Shown here piece by piece: positions 15,582 to 24,429 of a stretch of 64,000 bases of DNA. The position numbers and the translations under genes were made by a program. The notes under the pieces were generated by a model. It did no database searches. It was not told the DNA's origin and worked only from the letters and a program-made list of their open reading frames with translations. Each line of letters opens with the position of its first letter. Within the stretch, counting starts at the first letter, position 1. The stretch spans positions 206,013 to 270,012 of the forward strand of contig NZ_JADKNH010000004.1 in the NCBI RefSeq assembly GCF_015352425.1, in the 5' to 3' direction. The stretch comes from Fusibacter ferrireducens. Its GTDB lineage: Bacteria > Bacillota > Clostridia > Peptostreptococcales > Acidaminobacteraceae.

Positions 15582-15654
15582 ATGCGCTCTATAAACCAGA
15601 CCATTATCTCTTTAAAATAGGTCTAGTTTATAGAGCGCATTATATTTTTGTTTT
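15582..15654 (+). terminator. Long-stem intrinsic terminator
   Basis: 21-nt arms ATGCGCTCTATAAAC.. / ..GTTTATAGAGCGCAT with one mismatch, followed by TATATTTTTGTTTT. It occupies part of the 352-bp gap 15548-15899; the rest is AT-rich with no further gene seen. Confidence 0.9.
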
Positions 15655-15899
15655 AAACCAGAGCATTGCTTTAGTCAGGAATTTGTTAGAATATATCATA
15701 TCGGAAAAAACGAGCATAGAGCACTATAAAATGCAATATAATCAAAATAAATCCTGATCTAATAGTTCTTAGGACCTGTTTCGAATTTAAAATAACTTAA
15801 AAAAATATAATTATAATGTTATTTATAAATAAAAGTGGGTAAGAATTAAATGATGGCTCAATTTAGCCTTGACACTCTCGAGGTGAGGGGGAATGAGTA

Positions 15900-17612
15900 A
15901 TGAAAACCACTTTACTATATGATGATATGCTGAAGTTTGATGAGACGATTCAAACAATGATTGAAAATTCAGATGTTCTTGTCTATGCAGATCAGCTGGT
16001 ATTTAATATCAATACACCTGCAAGTGGAGAAAATGCATATATATATAGAAAATGTGAGCACTCTTTCTTCCAAAGAATAGAGATGAATTTAACCATGGAG
16101 AACATAGAAAAAGCTCAGGCAGGTACCGGTAATGTGAAATATATGATATTTAACGCCGTTTTACCTGATGATGTGCTGAGAGCACAGTTTTATGAAATTG
16201 TCCTAATTGTTTTTGACCCGGTTGGAGAGGATAAACAATGGATTGGATATGTATATTTCACCATTGACAAGAAATATGAAGCCCTTTTGAACAAATTACA
16301 GTTGCAAAAAAAAATTTTTTTGAGAGTAGATTACTTAATCAATAGCATAAGAATCAACATTGAGAATTATGAAAAATTATATTACTTGATTGATTTTTTT
16401 TCTGAAATTGTAACCATAAAAGATCGATTTATGCCTTATCATATGACAAATGTGGCCAACTGGGCCATGCTAATTGCCAATGAGATGAATTTGGATTATA
16501 AAGACCAGCTGACACTATATGTGGCGGCACTGATTCATGACATTGGCATTGTGTATATTCCAGAAAAAATACTGAGCAAGTCGACGCCACTAAGTGAAGA
16601 AGAATATAACTTGATGAAGCAAATCCCAGAAAAGAGTTATGAGATCACAAAAACGACACTTTATGGGATGCATTTTTTTGAAAATGTGCCAACAGTTATA
16701 AGATATCATCGTGAATGGTTTGATGGCAGTGGCTACCCGTTTAATAAGCGCGGTACGGATATTCCCCTTTTAAGCCGAATTGTTTCAGTGGCAGATGCAA
16801 CTGATGCAATGCTGTCCAGGAGGGCCTACCGGGATTTACTCTCAGAGGAATTTGTCGTAAAAGAACTTTTAAAAGGTAGTGGCAAGCAGTTTGATCCTGA
16901 AATTGTCAATATAATGATTGGACTCATTCGAAACAAGCATAAGAATAAGGGCAAATCTTTTGTTGAAGATACGAATTTTATTCCTCAAACTTCTCTCAAT
17001 TTTTATTATGATAGTTTTAAAAATCAACGTTCGTATGTGGGCAATTTAATTATGAATGAAAAGACTGGAAAATTGATAATACATAGTGGAGATTCATTCG
17101 AAGAATTTGAATTAAATCGTATCTATAAGCCATCCATAAGTTTTTTTGCGTTAAATGACTTTTTAGAATATGAAGTTAAATTGTTGGGAAGGTTAAATAA
17201 TCAGATTTTGATGACGGGATTTAAGTATGTGCCCACAGATAAATATTTTTCTTTAATTTGGGAATTGATAGGCATTTTAAAGACGCCATCCAATAGGAAA
17301 GGCAATGTAAAAATTATCAAAGTGGGTGGAGATACTTTAGTTTTTGAAGTGGTGGATCAATACTTTAAGGAGATCTTGATATCCAGTATTGATAAAACAG
17401 CTCTGATAGATTTTGATTTGGAAATTGATCATACTCATAATCGCCTTTCATTAACTGGGAGAATTCTAAGATTTTTCAATTTTCAAAATGTAACGGTTTT
17501 CGTTTTTAAATTTACGAATATCAACAGTGCAGAAAGAGATTCTATCTTGAGAATGCTCTTTAGAAAACAAACTCATGATAAACAAGTTAGGATGAAAATA
17601 AAAAAGAGCTGA
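15900..17612 (+). CDS. HD-GYP domain protein with C-terminal PilZ-like domain
   Basis: 570 residues, soluble. N-terminal ~170 residues unassigned. The HD-GYP domain spans about 175-345, with His213-Asp214 in LIHDIG, His270 in RYHREWFDGSGYP (GYP 278-280) and DATDAMLSRRAYR. HD-GYP proteins hydrolyse cyclic di-GMP. Residues about 360-560 are beta-rich, and the end (SLTGRILRFFN..FKFTNINSAERDSILRMLFRKQ) has the shape of a PilZ domain, although the RxxxR and D/N-x-S-x-x-G binding motifs are not clearly present. GAGGGGG lies eight bases before ATG 15900. Single-gene unit with its own terminator. Expected role is c-di-GMP turnover. Confidence 0.85.
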   Translation: MKTTLLYDDMLKFDETIQTMIENSDVLVYADQLVFNINTPASGENAYIYRKCEHSFFQRIEMNLTMENIEKAQAGTGNVKYMIFNAVLPDDVLRAQFYEIVLIVFDPVGEDKQWIGYVYFTIDKKYEALLNKLQLQKKIFLRVDYLINSIRINIENYEKLYYLIDFFSEIVTIKDRFMPYHMTNVANWAMLIANEMNLDYKDQLTLYVAALIHDIGIVYIPEKILSKSTPLSEEEYNLMKQIPEKSYEITKTTLYGMHFFENVPTVIRYHREWFDGSGYPFNKRGTDIPLLSRIVSVADATDAMLSRRAYRDLLSEEFVVKELLKGSGKQFDPEIVNIMIGLIRNKHKNKGKSFVEDTNFIPQTSLNFYYDSFKNQRSYVGNLIMNEKTGKLIIHSGDSFEEFELNRIYKPSISFFALNDFLEYEVKLLGRLNNQILMTGFKYVPTDKYFSLIWELIGILKTPSNRKGNVKIIKVGGDTLVFEVVDQYFKEILISSIDKTALIDFDLEIDHTHNRLSLTGRILRFFNFQNVTVFVFKFTNINSAERDSILRMLFRKQTHDKQVRMKIKKS

Positions 17613-17620
17613 TTTAAATA

Positions 17621-17682
17621 GTGAACCGATCGCCAATAGACTAGATTTAGGTCTAACTTATTGGAGTCGGTTCATTTAAATA
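17621..17682. terminator. Bidirectional terminator-like hairpin
   Basis: GTGAACCGA..CCAATA / TATTGG..TCGGTTCAT between the HD-GYP gene and the convergent polyamine operon. Confidence 0.75.
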
Positions 17683-17735
17683 ATCAGCGTTTTTTCAAGT
17701 TTCATGATTGACATATTTTATAAAATTAAATTGTT

Positions 17736-18584
17736 TTACAGAATGGCCAAGAGGAATTCTCTCATGACTTTACAGGCAGTTGCAGTGCTTACACCTGATT
17801 GGTCATAGTGTGGAGATAACTCCACGATGTCAGCCCCTATGACGTTTAAGTCTTTAAAGGATTGTAGGATCGTCATCATTTCGTTGAAAAAGATGCCGCC
17901 TGGTTCTGGCGTGCCCGTTCCTGAGAATATTGATGGATCTAGAACATCCAGATCAATAGTGATGTAACAAGGTGTCTTTGGGCCAATTGCATGGATACGT
18001 TCTTTAAGGGTATTAAATGTAAATTTTTCTAGATGGGTGTGTGATTTAGCCCATTCAAATTCCCATTTTTCACCTGAGCGAATGCAGAACTGATTGATTT
18101 TGCCATCTCCCATGAAGTCCCAAGCACGTCTGATCACAGCTGCATGAGATAGGGGTTCGTCCATGTAGTGCTCTCTTAAATCCGTATGTGCGTCAAAGTG
18201 AAGTAAAACAAGATCGGGATAAGCCTCATAAGAAGCTTTGATTGCCCCAAGAGAGACTAGATGTTCTCCACCTATTAAGAAAGGTTTTTTTCCAGATCTC
18301 AAGATCGTACGCGTGGTTTCTTCGATGATATCAAGGGATTTTTGAGCGTTTCCAAAGGGTAAGTCGAGATTGCCCACGTCTGTTAAGGCGTAATCCGCAA
18401 GATCTTTATCTTGATAGGGACTATATGTTTCCAGACCATAAGAATCCATTCTTATGAAATCAGCCGCAAATCGAGTGCCCGGTCTAAACGAAGTCGTCGA
18501 GTCAAACGGAGCGCCGAAAATGACGAGATCCGCATCGTCAAAATCAGAATCACAACCGATGAATGTGTGAATATTTGAATGCAT
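17736..18584 (-). CDS. speB: Agmatinase (ureohydrolase family)
   Basis: 282 residues from ATG 18584, chosen because GGAGG lies five bases upstream; an ATG at 18596 overlaps the speE stop (TAATG) and has no ribosome site. Metal-binding motifs of the arginase/agmatinase family are present: GGEH, FDAHTDLRE, and TIDLDVLDPS, with the final E in DIVELSP. Hydrolyses agmatine to putrescine and urea. Last gene of speD-speA-speE-speB, whose order and spacing give a complete arginine-to-spermidine route. Arginase or formiminoglutamase activity is less likely given the context. Confidence 0.93.
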   Translation of the reverse strand: MHSNIHTFIGCDSDFDDADLVIFGAPFDSTTSFRPGTRFAADFIRMDSYGLETYSPYQDKDLADYALTDVGNLDLPFGNAQKSLDIIEETTRTILRSGKKPFLIGGEHLVSLGAIKASYEAYPDLVLLHFDAHTDLREHYMDEPLSHAAVIRRAWDFMGDGKINQFCIRSGEKWEFEWAKSHTHLEKFTFNTLKERIHAIGPKTPCYITIDLDVLDPSIFSGTGTPEPGGIFFNEMMTILQSFKDLNVIGADIVELSPHYDQSGVSTATACKVMREFLLAIL

Positions 18585-18595
18585 GAGTTCCTCCA

Positions 18596-19441
18596 TTATT
18601 CCTCTAACAGTTTTTTCACAAAAGTTGGCAGTGCAAAGCAACCTGTGTGAAGATCTGTGTTGTAGTATTTTGTTTCAAGGCCAAAAGCTTCCCATTTTTC
18701 TTTCTTAAAATCTTTTATTGGGTCCAGTGACTTGGAAGCAAAACCAAAAAGCCAGTGTCCAGATGGATAAGTAGGCATGTGAAATTGATAAACTTTGCTA
18801 ATGGGAAATATTTTTTTTATTTTATCATGTGAACGTTTCATTTCTCTTGCATAGTTTGGATAATACGGGCTTTCATGTTGGTTAATTAAGATACCAGTCT
18901 CGGTAAGTGCCTTAAAACAATCTGTATAAAATGCCATAGAAAAAAGACCTTCGCCAGGACCAATGGGGTCAGTAGAATCGACGAGAATTAGGTCGTATTC
19001 GGCTACCTTACCCTGAATAAATTTTAAGCCGTCTTCAAAGTAAAGTGTAACACGTGGATCGGTGAGTTGATTTGCAGTGATGGGCAAGTACTTTTGACAC
19101 GCTCTAACGACCATTTCATCTATTTCCACCATATCGATCTTTTCGATGTGTTTGTACCGTGTAAGTTCTCTAACTGTACCGCCATCGCCACCGCCAATCA
19201 CGAGGACACGCTTAATGTCCGGATGAGTTGCCATGGGCACATGCGTAATCATATCATGATAGACAAATTCGTCTTTTTCGTTGACCATCATGAGACCGTC
19301 CAGTGTGAAGAATGTTCCAAACTCTTTAGATTCAAAGAAGTCGATTTGTTGAAAAGGACTGCTTTCAGAGTAAAAATGTCTCTTCACTTGAATTGAAAAA
19401 TTGACTGTATTCGTATGCTTTTCTGTATACCATAATTCCAT
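18596..19441 (-). CDS. speE: Spermidine synthase
   Basis: 281 residues, standard length. N-terminal beta domain then Rossmann methyltransferase-like domain with VLVIGGGDGGTVRELTRY, MVEIDEMVV and the aminopropyl-transfer motif LVDSTDPIGPGEGLF. It transfers the aminopropyl group of decarboxylated SAM to putrescine, releasing methylthioadenosine, which MtnN (7.0-7.7 kb) can hydrolyse. Lies between speA and speB in the minus-strand operon; its stop overlaps an unused ATG of speB. Ribosome site GAGGAGG eight bases before the ATG. Confidence 0.96.
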   Translation of the reverse strand: MELWYTEKHTNTVNFSIQVKRHFYSESSPFQQIDFFESKEFGTFFTLDGLMMVNEKDEFVYHDMITHVPMATHPDIKRVLVIGGGDGGTVRELTRYKHIEKIDMVEIDEMVVRACQKYLPITANQLTDPRVTLYFEDGLKFIQGKVAEYDLILVDSTDPIGPGEGLFSMAFYTDCFKALTETGILINQHESPYYPNYAREMKRSHDKIKKIFPISKVYQFHMPTYPSGHWLFGFASKSLDPIKDFKKEKWEAFGLETKYYNTDLHTGCFALPTFVKKLLEE

Positions 19442-19505
19442 GTTGAATCCTCCTCAGCTATATAATCAATGTACCATCACAGATGGAATTCTTTTGAGTT
19501 CTATA

Positions 19506-20951
19506 TTAGCCCTTTATGACCTTGATGAAATTTGCTTCTGGATCTTCCATGCCAGAGACAACCCCGTGGGAAGCTTTAAAGAGTTTAATCTGTTCAATAA
19601 CAGATTCGTTAATACGCTCACCATAGCTCACCACTGGAATACCAGGGGGATAACTCATAAGCGATTCACCACTGATTCTACCCAGTGTGTCTTCAAGAGC
19701 TACCATTTCTTTATCTGCATAAAAGGCCTCTCTAGGTGTTAATACCACTTCTGGATAATGTAAATCTATTTTTTTATAATCTATACGCGCTGAATGGAAA
19801 CGTTTACTAATCGATTTTAACGCGTCGATTAACGTATTGACACTGTCGTAATCGTCACCAACACTTAAAATTGCAAGTGAATTGTAAACATCTCCAGTCT
19901 CCATTTGTATATTGTAATCGTCACGTAAAATATCGTAGAGTTCCATGCCATTAAGTCCCATATTGCGTGTATTGACACTGAGTTTAGTGGGATCAAATTT
20001 ATAAATGCCAGGTTGTTCTTCGGCTTCATAGCCAATAGCGTAACAGCCCGGGATTTTGTTGATTTCAGCCCTTGCATAGTCAGCGATTTCAATAATATGC
20101 GATAGTATTTTATGTCCCTCGGTTGCAAGCATTTTACGCGCCACATCAATGGATGCCATAAGTAGATATGAAGGACTCGTGGTCTGCATGGTGTTGATGA
20201 CTTTGCGCACATATTGTGCATCAATGCGATCCGTTTTGACTAAAAGTGCAGAACTTTGGGTCAAAGACCCTCCTGTTTTATGAAGACTGACAGAAGACAT
20301 GTCAGCACCTGCGTCCATACCGCTCATTGGAAATTTTTCATGAAAATGAAAATGGGAGCCATGAGCTTCATCGACGAGAACCATCATGCCCTTCTCATGG
20401 CAATAATCCGTAATTGTTTTTAAATCACAGGCTGCACCGTAATAAGTGGGGTTGATGATGAAGACAGCCTTGGATTCGGGATGGTCTTCATAAGCTCTCT
20501 TGAGGCTCTCAAGTGTAATATTGTGAGAAACGCCCATTTCGTTATCAATTTCCGGTGCCATATAAACGGGTTCGGCACCACATAAAATAAGTGCATTGAT
20601 GGCGGACTTATGCACATTTCTAGGTAGGATAATTTTATCTCCAGTGGTTACAGTAGCCATAATCATAGTTTGAACGGCAAAAGAGGTGCCGCCCACTATC
20701 AAAAATCCCCGATCAGCGCCAAAGGCATCTGCTAAAAGCGCTTCACTTTCTTTGATGACACTTGTGGGATTACCTAAAAAATCCAGTGGTTTCATGGAGT
20801 TGACATCCAGTTCGAGCATTGTATTACCAAAATAGGCTGCAAACTCTGGTAAACCACGACCATGTTTGTGTCCTGGAACATCAAAGGGGAATACTTTTTT
20901 TGCGTGATATGCCTTCATGGCAGTAAAAATGGGGGTTTGTAAATGATCCAT
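19506..20951 (-). CDS. speA: Arginine decarboxylase (Orn/Lys/Arg decarboxylase family, B. subtilis SpeA type)
   Basis: 481 residues, the fold-type I PLP decarboxylase of the short Gram-positive form. Visible: N-terminal TPIFTAMKAYHAKKVFPFDVPGHKHG, VGGTSFAVQ, DEAHGSHFHFHEKFP and the PLP-lysine motif SVSLHKTGGSLTQSS, with a smaller C-terminal domain. Substrate specificity among Orn/Lys/Arg cannot be read directly, but the downstream agmatinase argues for arginine to agmatine. AGGAG ten bases before ATG 20951; 21 bp after speD. Confidence 0.92.
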   Translation of the reverse strand: MDHLQTPIFTAMKAYHAKKVFPFDVPGHKHGRGLPEFAAYFGNTMLELDVNSMKPLDFLGNPTSVIKESEALLADAFGADRGFLIVGGTSFAVQTMIMATVTTGDKIILPRNVHKSAINALILCGAEPVYMAPEIDNEMGVSHNITLESLKRAYEDHPESKAVFIINPTYYGAACDLKTITDYCHEKGMMVLVDEAHGSHFHFHEKFPMSGMDAGADMSSVSLHKTGGSLTQSSALLVKTDRIDAQYVRKVINTMQTTSPSYLLMASIDVARKMLATEGHKILSHIIEIADYARAEINKIPGCYAIGYEAEEQPGIYKFDPTKLSVNTRNMGLNGMELYDILRDDYNIQMETGDVYNSLAILSVGDDYDSVNTLIDALKSISKRFHSARIDYKKIDLHYPEVVLTPREAFYADKEMVALEDTLGRISGESLMSYPPGIPVVSYGERINESVIEQIKLFKASHGVVSGMEDPEANFIKVIKG

Positions 20952-20972
20952 TCGCAGGGCTCCTTTCGTGGG

Positions 20973-21785
20973 CTACATCTTCGGAATATTGCGTCCGTAG
21001 TAGATTTCAGCCATTTCTTTTTTGAGTTTAGCAATAATTTCACGTTGCTCTTTAATCGTGAGATCGTCTTTATTAATTTCAAAGAGATAATTTGCAAGTT
21101 CGAAATCTTTGAGCATCATTTTTGTATGAAAAATATTTTCTTGGTAGACATTGACATCAATTAATTGATATTTATTTAAAGTGCGCTTTGCTATGAAGTT
21201 TTGAATTGAGTTGATGTTGTGATCAATAAATAGCTTTTGGCCTGAAGCATCTCGTGTAAAGCCTCTTACTCTGTAGTCAATGGTGATGATATCTGAATCA
21301 AAGCTGCTAATGAGATAATTGAGTGCTTTAAGCGGCGAAATCTGGCCACAAGTTGAAACATCGATGTCAACTCTAAAAGTGCTAATACCATTATCTGGAT
21401 GGTATTCAGGGTATGTGTGTACAGTTAAATGACTTTTATCGAGGTGTCCCACCACGTGTTGAGGTATATTCACAAGAATTCCCTTGTTGCAAGAATCGTC
21501 CAAGGCAGTGTCTGGAACTTCTTCTTCTGAAATCAGGATAGTCACACTTGCGCCTTGAGGATCATAGTCTTGTTTAGCAACATTGAGCACATGAGCACCA
21601 ATCATTTTAGTAACTTCCTTCAAGATATGTGTCAAACGTTCTGAATTATATTGCTCATCAATATATTCTATATATTTTTTACGATCTGCTTCAGTTTTAG
21701 TATAACTGATGTCGTAGATGTTAAAACTCAAAGTCTTAGTGAGGTTGTTAAACCCGTGAAGTTTGATTTTTTTATAACTTTTCAA
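20973..21785 (-). CDS. speD: S-adenosylmethionine decarboxylase proenzyme (E. coli-type)
   Basis: 270 residues, the long bacterial class 1A form. The self-processing serine that becomes the pyruvoyl group is in [12 protein letters not shown]. The conserved region [25 protein letters not shown] follows. It provides decarboxylated SAM for SpeE. The start is a TTG at 21785 with GAGGAGG about nine bases upstream; no better ATG is in frame nearby. First gene of the polyamine operon, with a ~190-nt leader after the promoter at 21985-22013. Confidence 0.94.
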   Translation of the reverse strand: MKSYKKIKLHGFNNLTKTLSFNIYDISYTKTEADRKKYIEYIDEQYNSERLTHILKEVTKMIGAHVLNVAKQDYDPQGASVTILISEEEVPDTALDDSCNKGILVNIPQHVVGHLDKSHLTVHTYPEYHPDNGISTFRVDIDVSTCGQISPLKALNYLISSFDSDIITIDYRVRGFTRDASGQKLFIDHNINSIQNFIAKRTLNKYQLIDVNVYQENIFHTKMMLKDFELANYLFEINKDDLTIKEQREIIAKLKKEMAEIYYGRNIPKM

Positions 21786-21984
21786 CAGATGATCCTCCTC
21801 GTTTAAAACAGTGCTTTTATCAGGGCGAAAAGCGACGAATAATACTTAAAATATTAACCTTTAAGTATACTAATACTATTTTTGCACAAGTATAATTATA
21901 GCAGAAAAAATTATAATTGCTAGTGTTTTATAGGTTTTTTTGAAATAAAAAAAAGTAAGCAATTTTAACAAAATTTAGTTTAAA

Positions 21985-22013
21985 ATATTAAGTTATATAA
22001 ATGGCATTGACAA
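21985..22013 (-). promoter_or_regulatory. Promoter of the speDAEB operon
   Basis: Minus strand TTGTCA, 17 bp, TAATAT. Predicted start near 21978, leaving a ~190-nt AT-rich leader before speD. A second TATAAT lies inside that leader. No known riboswitch is recognised in it. Confidence 0.65.
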
Positions 22014-22058
22014 ACTTTTTAGGCGTTATAAAGTGCAACTCTTACAGTTTTAATCATA

Positions 22059-22089
22059 GGAAAAGCCCCTCAGTAAGAGGGGCTTTTCC
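22059..22089. terminator. Terminator downstream of def
   Basis: Perfect 13-bp stem GGAAAAGCCCCTC / GAGGGGCTTTTCC with loop AGTAA, about 195 bp beyond the def stop and just upstream of the speD promoter. Confidence 0.8.
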
Positions 22090-22282
22090 AGGGTTGATAT
22101 TCATGTGAGTTTGAAATAGCTTACTATTTCATTTGGCTTTGTAAGTATTTTAATAAATTGATTTGAGGGTATTTCTATCATACCCGTCAAAGGAGTCTTT
22201 AAACAAGAAAATAAAAAATATTTTTGATTTCTATATCATTAGAGTTGCTATGCGTGCGAGTGGATTCATGATACGGCAAGTA

Positions 22283-22735
22283 TTAATCGATAAATTTAGT
22301 TACTTTATCGATAAAGAGAATACCCTCTAAATGATCAATTTCATGGCATAAGCATTTTGCCAAAAATCCTTCGCCCTTTATTTCGAAAGTTTCTCCATGA
22401 CGATTTTGTGCGGATACTCTCACGAAATGGGGGCGATTAAGTTTACCCCATTTATCAGGGATACTAAGACAGCCTTCGGTAACTTCTTGAAGACCTTGAG
22501 TTTCAACAATAACGGGATTAATGAGCTCAATTAGCCCCTCGCCGAAATCTATAACGACAAGTCGTTTCAAGATGCCTATTTGTGGCGCAGCCAATGCGGC
22601 GCTATTATCTGTATGATAAAGTGTGTCAGCCATATCATCTAAAATGAGCTTGATTTTTTCATCCACTACATTGACCTCTCTACAAATTTTACGCAAGATG
22701 GGATCATCGTATAATCTGATTGTTCTAAGTGCCAT
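22283..22735 (-). CDS. def: Peptide deformylase
   Basis: 150 residues. The three deformylase motifs are present: AALAAPQIG (G-x-G-L-A-A-P-Q with the first Gly replaced), EGCLSIP with the metal-binding Cys, and HEIDHLEG with the two metal-binding His. Removes the formyl group from nascent N-formylmethionine. Single gene, divergent from the regulator at 22881. Ribosome site GGAG seven bases before ATG 22735. The variant first motif is common in short Gram-positive deformylases, so activity is likely. Confidence 0.95.
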   Translation of the reverse strand: MALRTIRLYDDPILRKICREVNVVDEKIKLILDDMADTLYHTDNSAALAAPQIGILKRLVVIDFGEGLIELINPVIVETQGLQEVTEGCLSIPDKWGKLNRPHFVRVSAQNRHGETFEIKGEGFLAKCLCHEIDHLEGILFIDKVTKFID

Positions 22736-22880
22736 GCTTTTCTCCTCTATCTAAGTCTTTTATTAATTTTATTTTACTGGGTTATCTGAGGAATGTCTAT
22801 TTAATTGTCTAAATTGAAGGTTGATTGTGATTTGAACCAATGTGTAGTAAAATATAACAGTAGAACCATAGGGGGTACTT

Positions 22881-24182
22881 GTGGAAATAAGAGTAGGTAT
22901 AATAGGGCCTCAAGATAGTATTAATAAAATAATGGAAGTTGCAAGATCACTGGATATTGTTGCAGATTTTGTAACTGAGGTTTATGTTGATTATAGTAAT
23001 GTGGAGAAAGTGACTCTACGAATCCAAAAGAAATGTGATGTCTTGCTTTTTTCTGGTGAAGGGCCTTATAGTGTTGCCTTAAAAAAAGGCATACTGGAAA
23101 AACCGACTGTTTTTATTCCAAGAGGGGGTACGAGTTTTTACAGAACTGTATGGGAGATTCAAAACAAGCAGAAATTATTTAAAAGATTGAGTTCCGATGT
23201 TGTCTCTGCAGAAGAAATTAAGGAGACCATGGAAGAATTAGGGATACCCTATGATGAAACGCACTACATTAACCATAACTTTGCTGAAGACAACAACACG
23301 CTTATTGAATATCATAAAAAGCTTTGGGATTCTGGGGAGATTGATGCTGCTATCACTGGATTTTCGGGTGTCTACGAGGCGCTTAAAGCACATGGTGTGT
23401 CCGTCTATAAAGTCTATCCAACAAAATCATTGATTAGAGGATCATTAAATAGAGTTATTTTACTTGGACAGGTAAAAAAAGAAAAAGATGCACAAATGGC
23501 AATTCAAGTGGTCCGGCTTCGAGTAAGCGATGAAAATGCGTCATCAGCTTATAACTTTATGTTAATGCGAAATCAACTGGAAAAAATTTTGATTCAATAT
23601 ACCCAGCAAAATTTTGGAGCACTCTTTCCATTTGGAAGAGATGAGTATTTAATCTTTACCAATCGTGGTGCAATTGAAAATATTGGAGAAATCTTTGAAA
23701 AGCAATTTAACCCGTTTTCAGATCGCTTACAGTATTTGATTGTATCTTCTGGGATTGGATTTGGCCACACTGTTTATGATGCTGAAATGAATGCGCGAAA
23801 TGCACTGAGTTATGCGATGCAGAAAAAGCATCATTGCATATATCTCAAGGACGAAGCTGGTATTCTGACAGGACCTTTTACAAGTGAATCCAATCAATGG
23901 ATTTCCTGTAATCTGACTTCAGGCAGTGATAGTGTTATATCTGAAATCTCTGAAAAATCGGGATTGAGCCCAGCTTATGTATCCAAACTTCAGGGGTTGA
24001 TTCATAAAATTGACCGAAAAGTAGTGGATGTCAACACCGTTGCAAATTATCTTGGCATCAGCCCAAGGAGTGGGCGCAGAATTTTAACGGCACTGGTCGA
24101 AACAGGATATGCTCAGATTGAATATTCTGAGAGTAAGGCTCAAACGGGAAGACCTCGAAAGATGTATACGTTGAGTTTATAA
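22881..24182 (+). CDS. Transcriptional regulator with PrpR-N-like, cyclase-like and C-terminal HTH domains
   Basis: 433 residues from GTG 22881 (GGGGG five bases upstream). Residues 1-190 resemble the sensory PrpR_N fold (IRVGIIGPQDS, VLLFSGEGPYSVAL, AITGFSGVYEAL). Residues about 200-335 read like a degenerate GGDEF/GTP-cyclohydrolase-III-like domain: LFPFGRDEYLIFTN and SSGIGFGHTVYDAEMNARNAL, lacking a GGDEF motif. Residues about 365-433 form a winged-helix part (VANYLGISPRSGRRIL). Probably a ligand-sensing regulator of the abg-like cluster at 26.7-31.3 kb, on the same strand beyond the chemoreceptor; that link is inferred from position. Confidence 0.65.
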   Translation: MEIRVGIIGPQDSINKIMEVARSLDIVADFVTEVYVDYSNVEKVTLRIQKKCDVLLFSGEGPYSVALKKGILEKPTVFIPRGGTSFYRTVWEIQNKQKLFKRLSSDVVSAEEIKETMEELGIPYDETHYINHNFAEDNNTLIEYHKKLWDSGEIDAAITGFSGVYEALKAHGVSVYKVYPTKSLIRGSLNRVILLGQVKKEKDAQMAIQVVRLRVSDENASSAYNFMLMRNQLEKILIQYTQQNFGALFPFGRDEYLIFTNRGAIENIGEIFEKQFNPFSDRLQYLIVSSGIGFGHTVYDAEMNARNALSYAMQKKHHCIYLKDEAGILTGPFTSESNQWISCNLTSGSDSVISEISEKSGLSPAYVSKLQGLIHKIDRKVVDVNTVANYLGISPRSGRRILTALVETGYAQIEYSESKAQTGRPRKMYTLSL

Positions 24183-24275
24183 ATATTAATGGATATAATT
24201 ACTGGTTTAAGCTGATGAGTGATTTCACATATTGGCATAGAGGCAGCCACTCTAAATAAAAGGAGAAGACACCGT

Positions 24276-24338
24276 AAAAAAACGACCTCCTGAAAGCTAG
24301 ATTTTAAAATCTAACTTCAGAAGGTCGATTGATTTTTT
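24276..24338. terminator. Bidirectional terminator
   Basis: CGACCT..TGAA..TAGATTTTAAAATCTA..TTCA..AGGTCG, flanked by AAAAAA on the left and TTTTTT on the right, between the convergent regulator and chemoreceptor genes. Confidence 0.85.
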
Positions 24339-24429
24339 AGGGTGTTTTTTTGATGGGCAATTAAAAAAGTAAAACAGTCCATTAAAGCTAGAGGGTTGCT
24401 CAACGATTAGATTTGTAGACTCTATCTAA

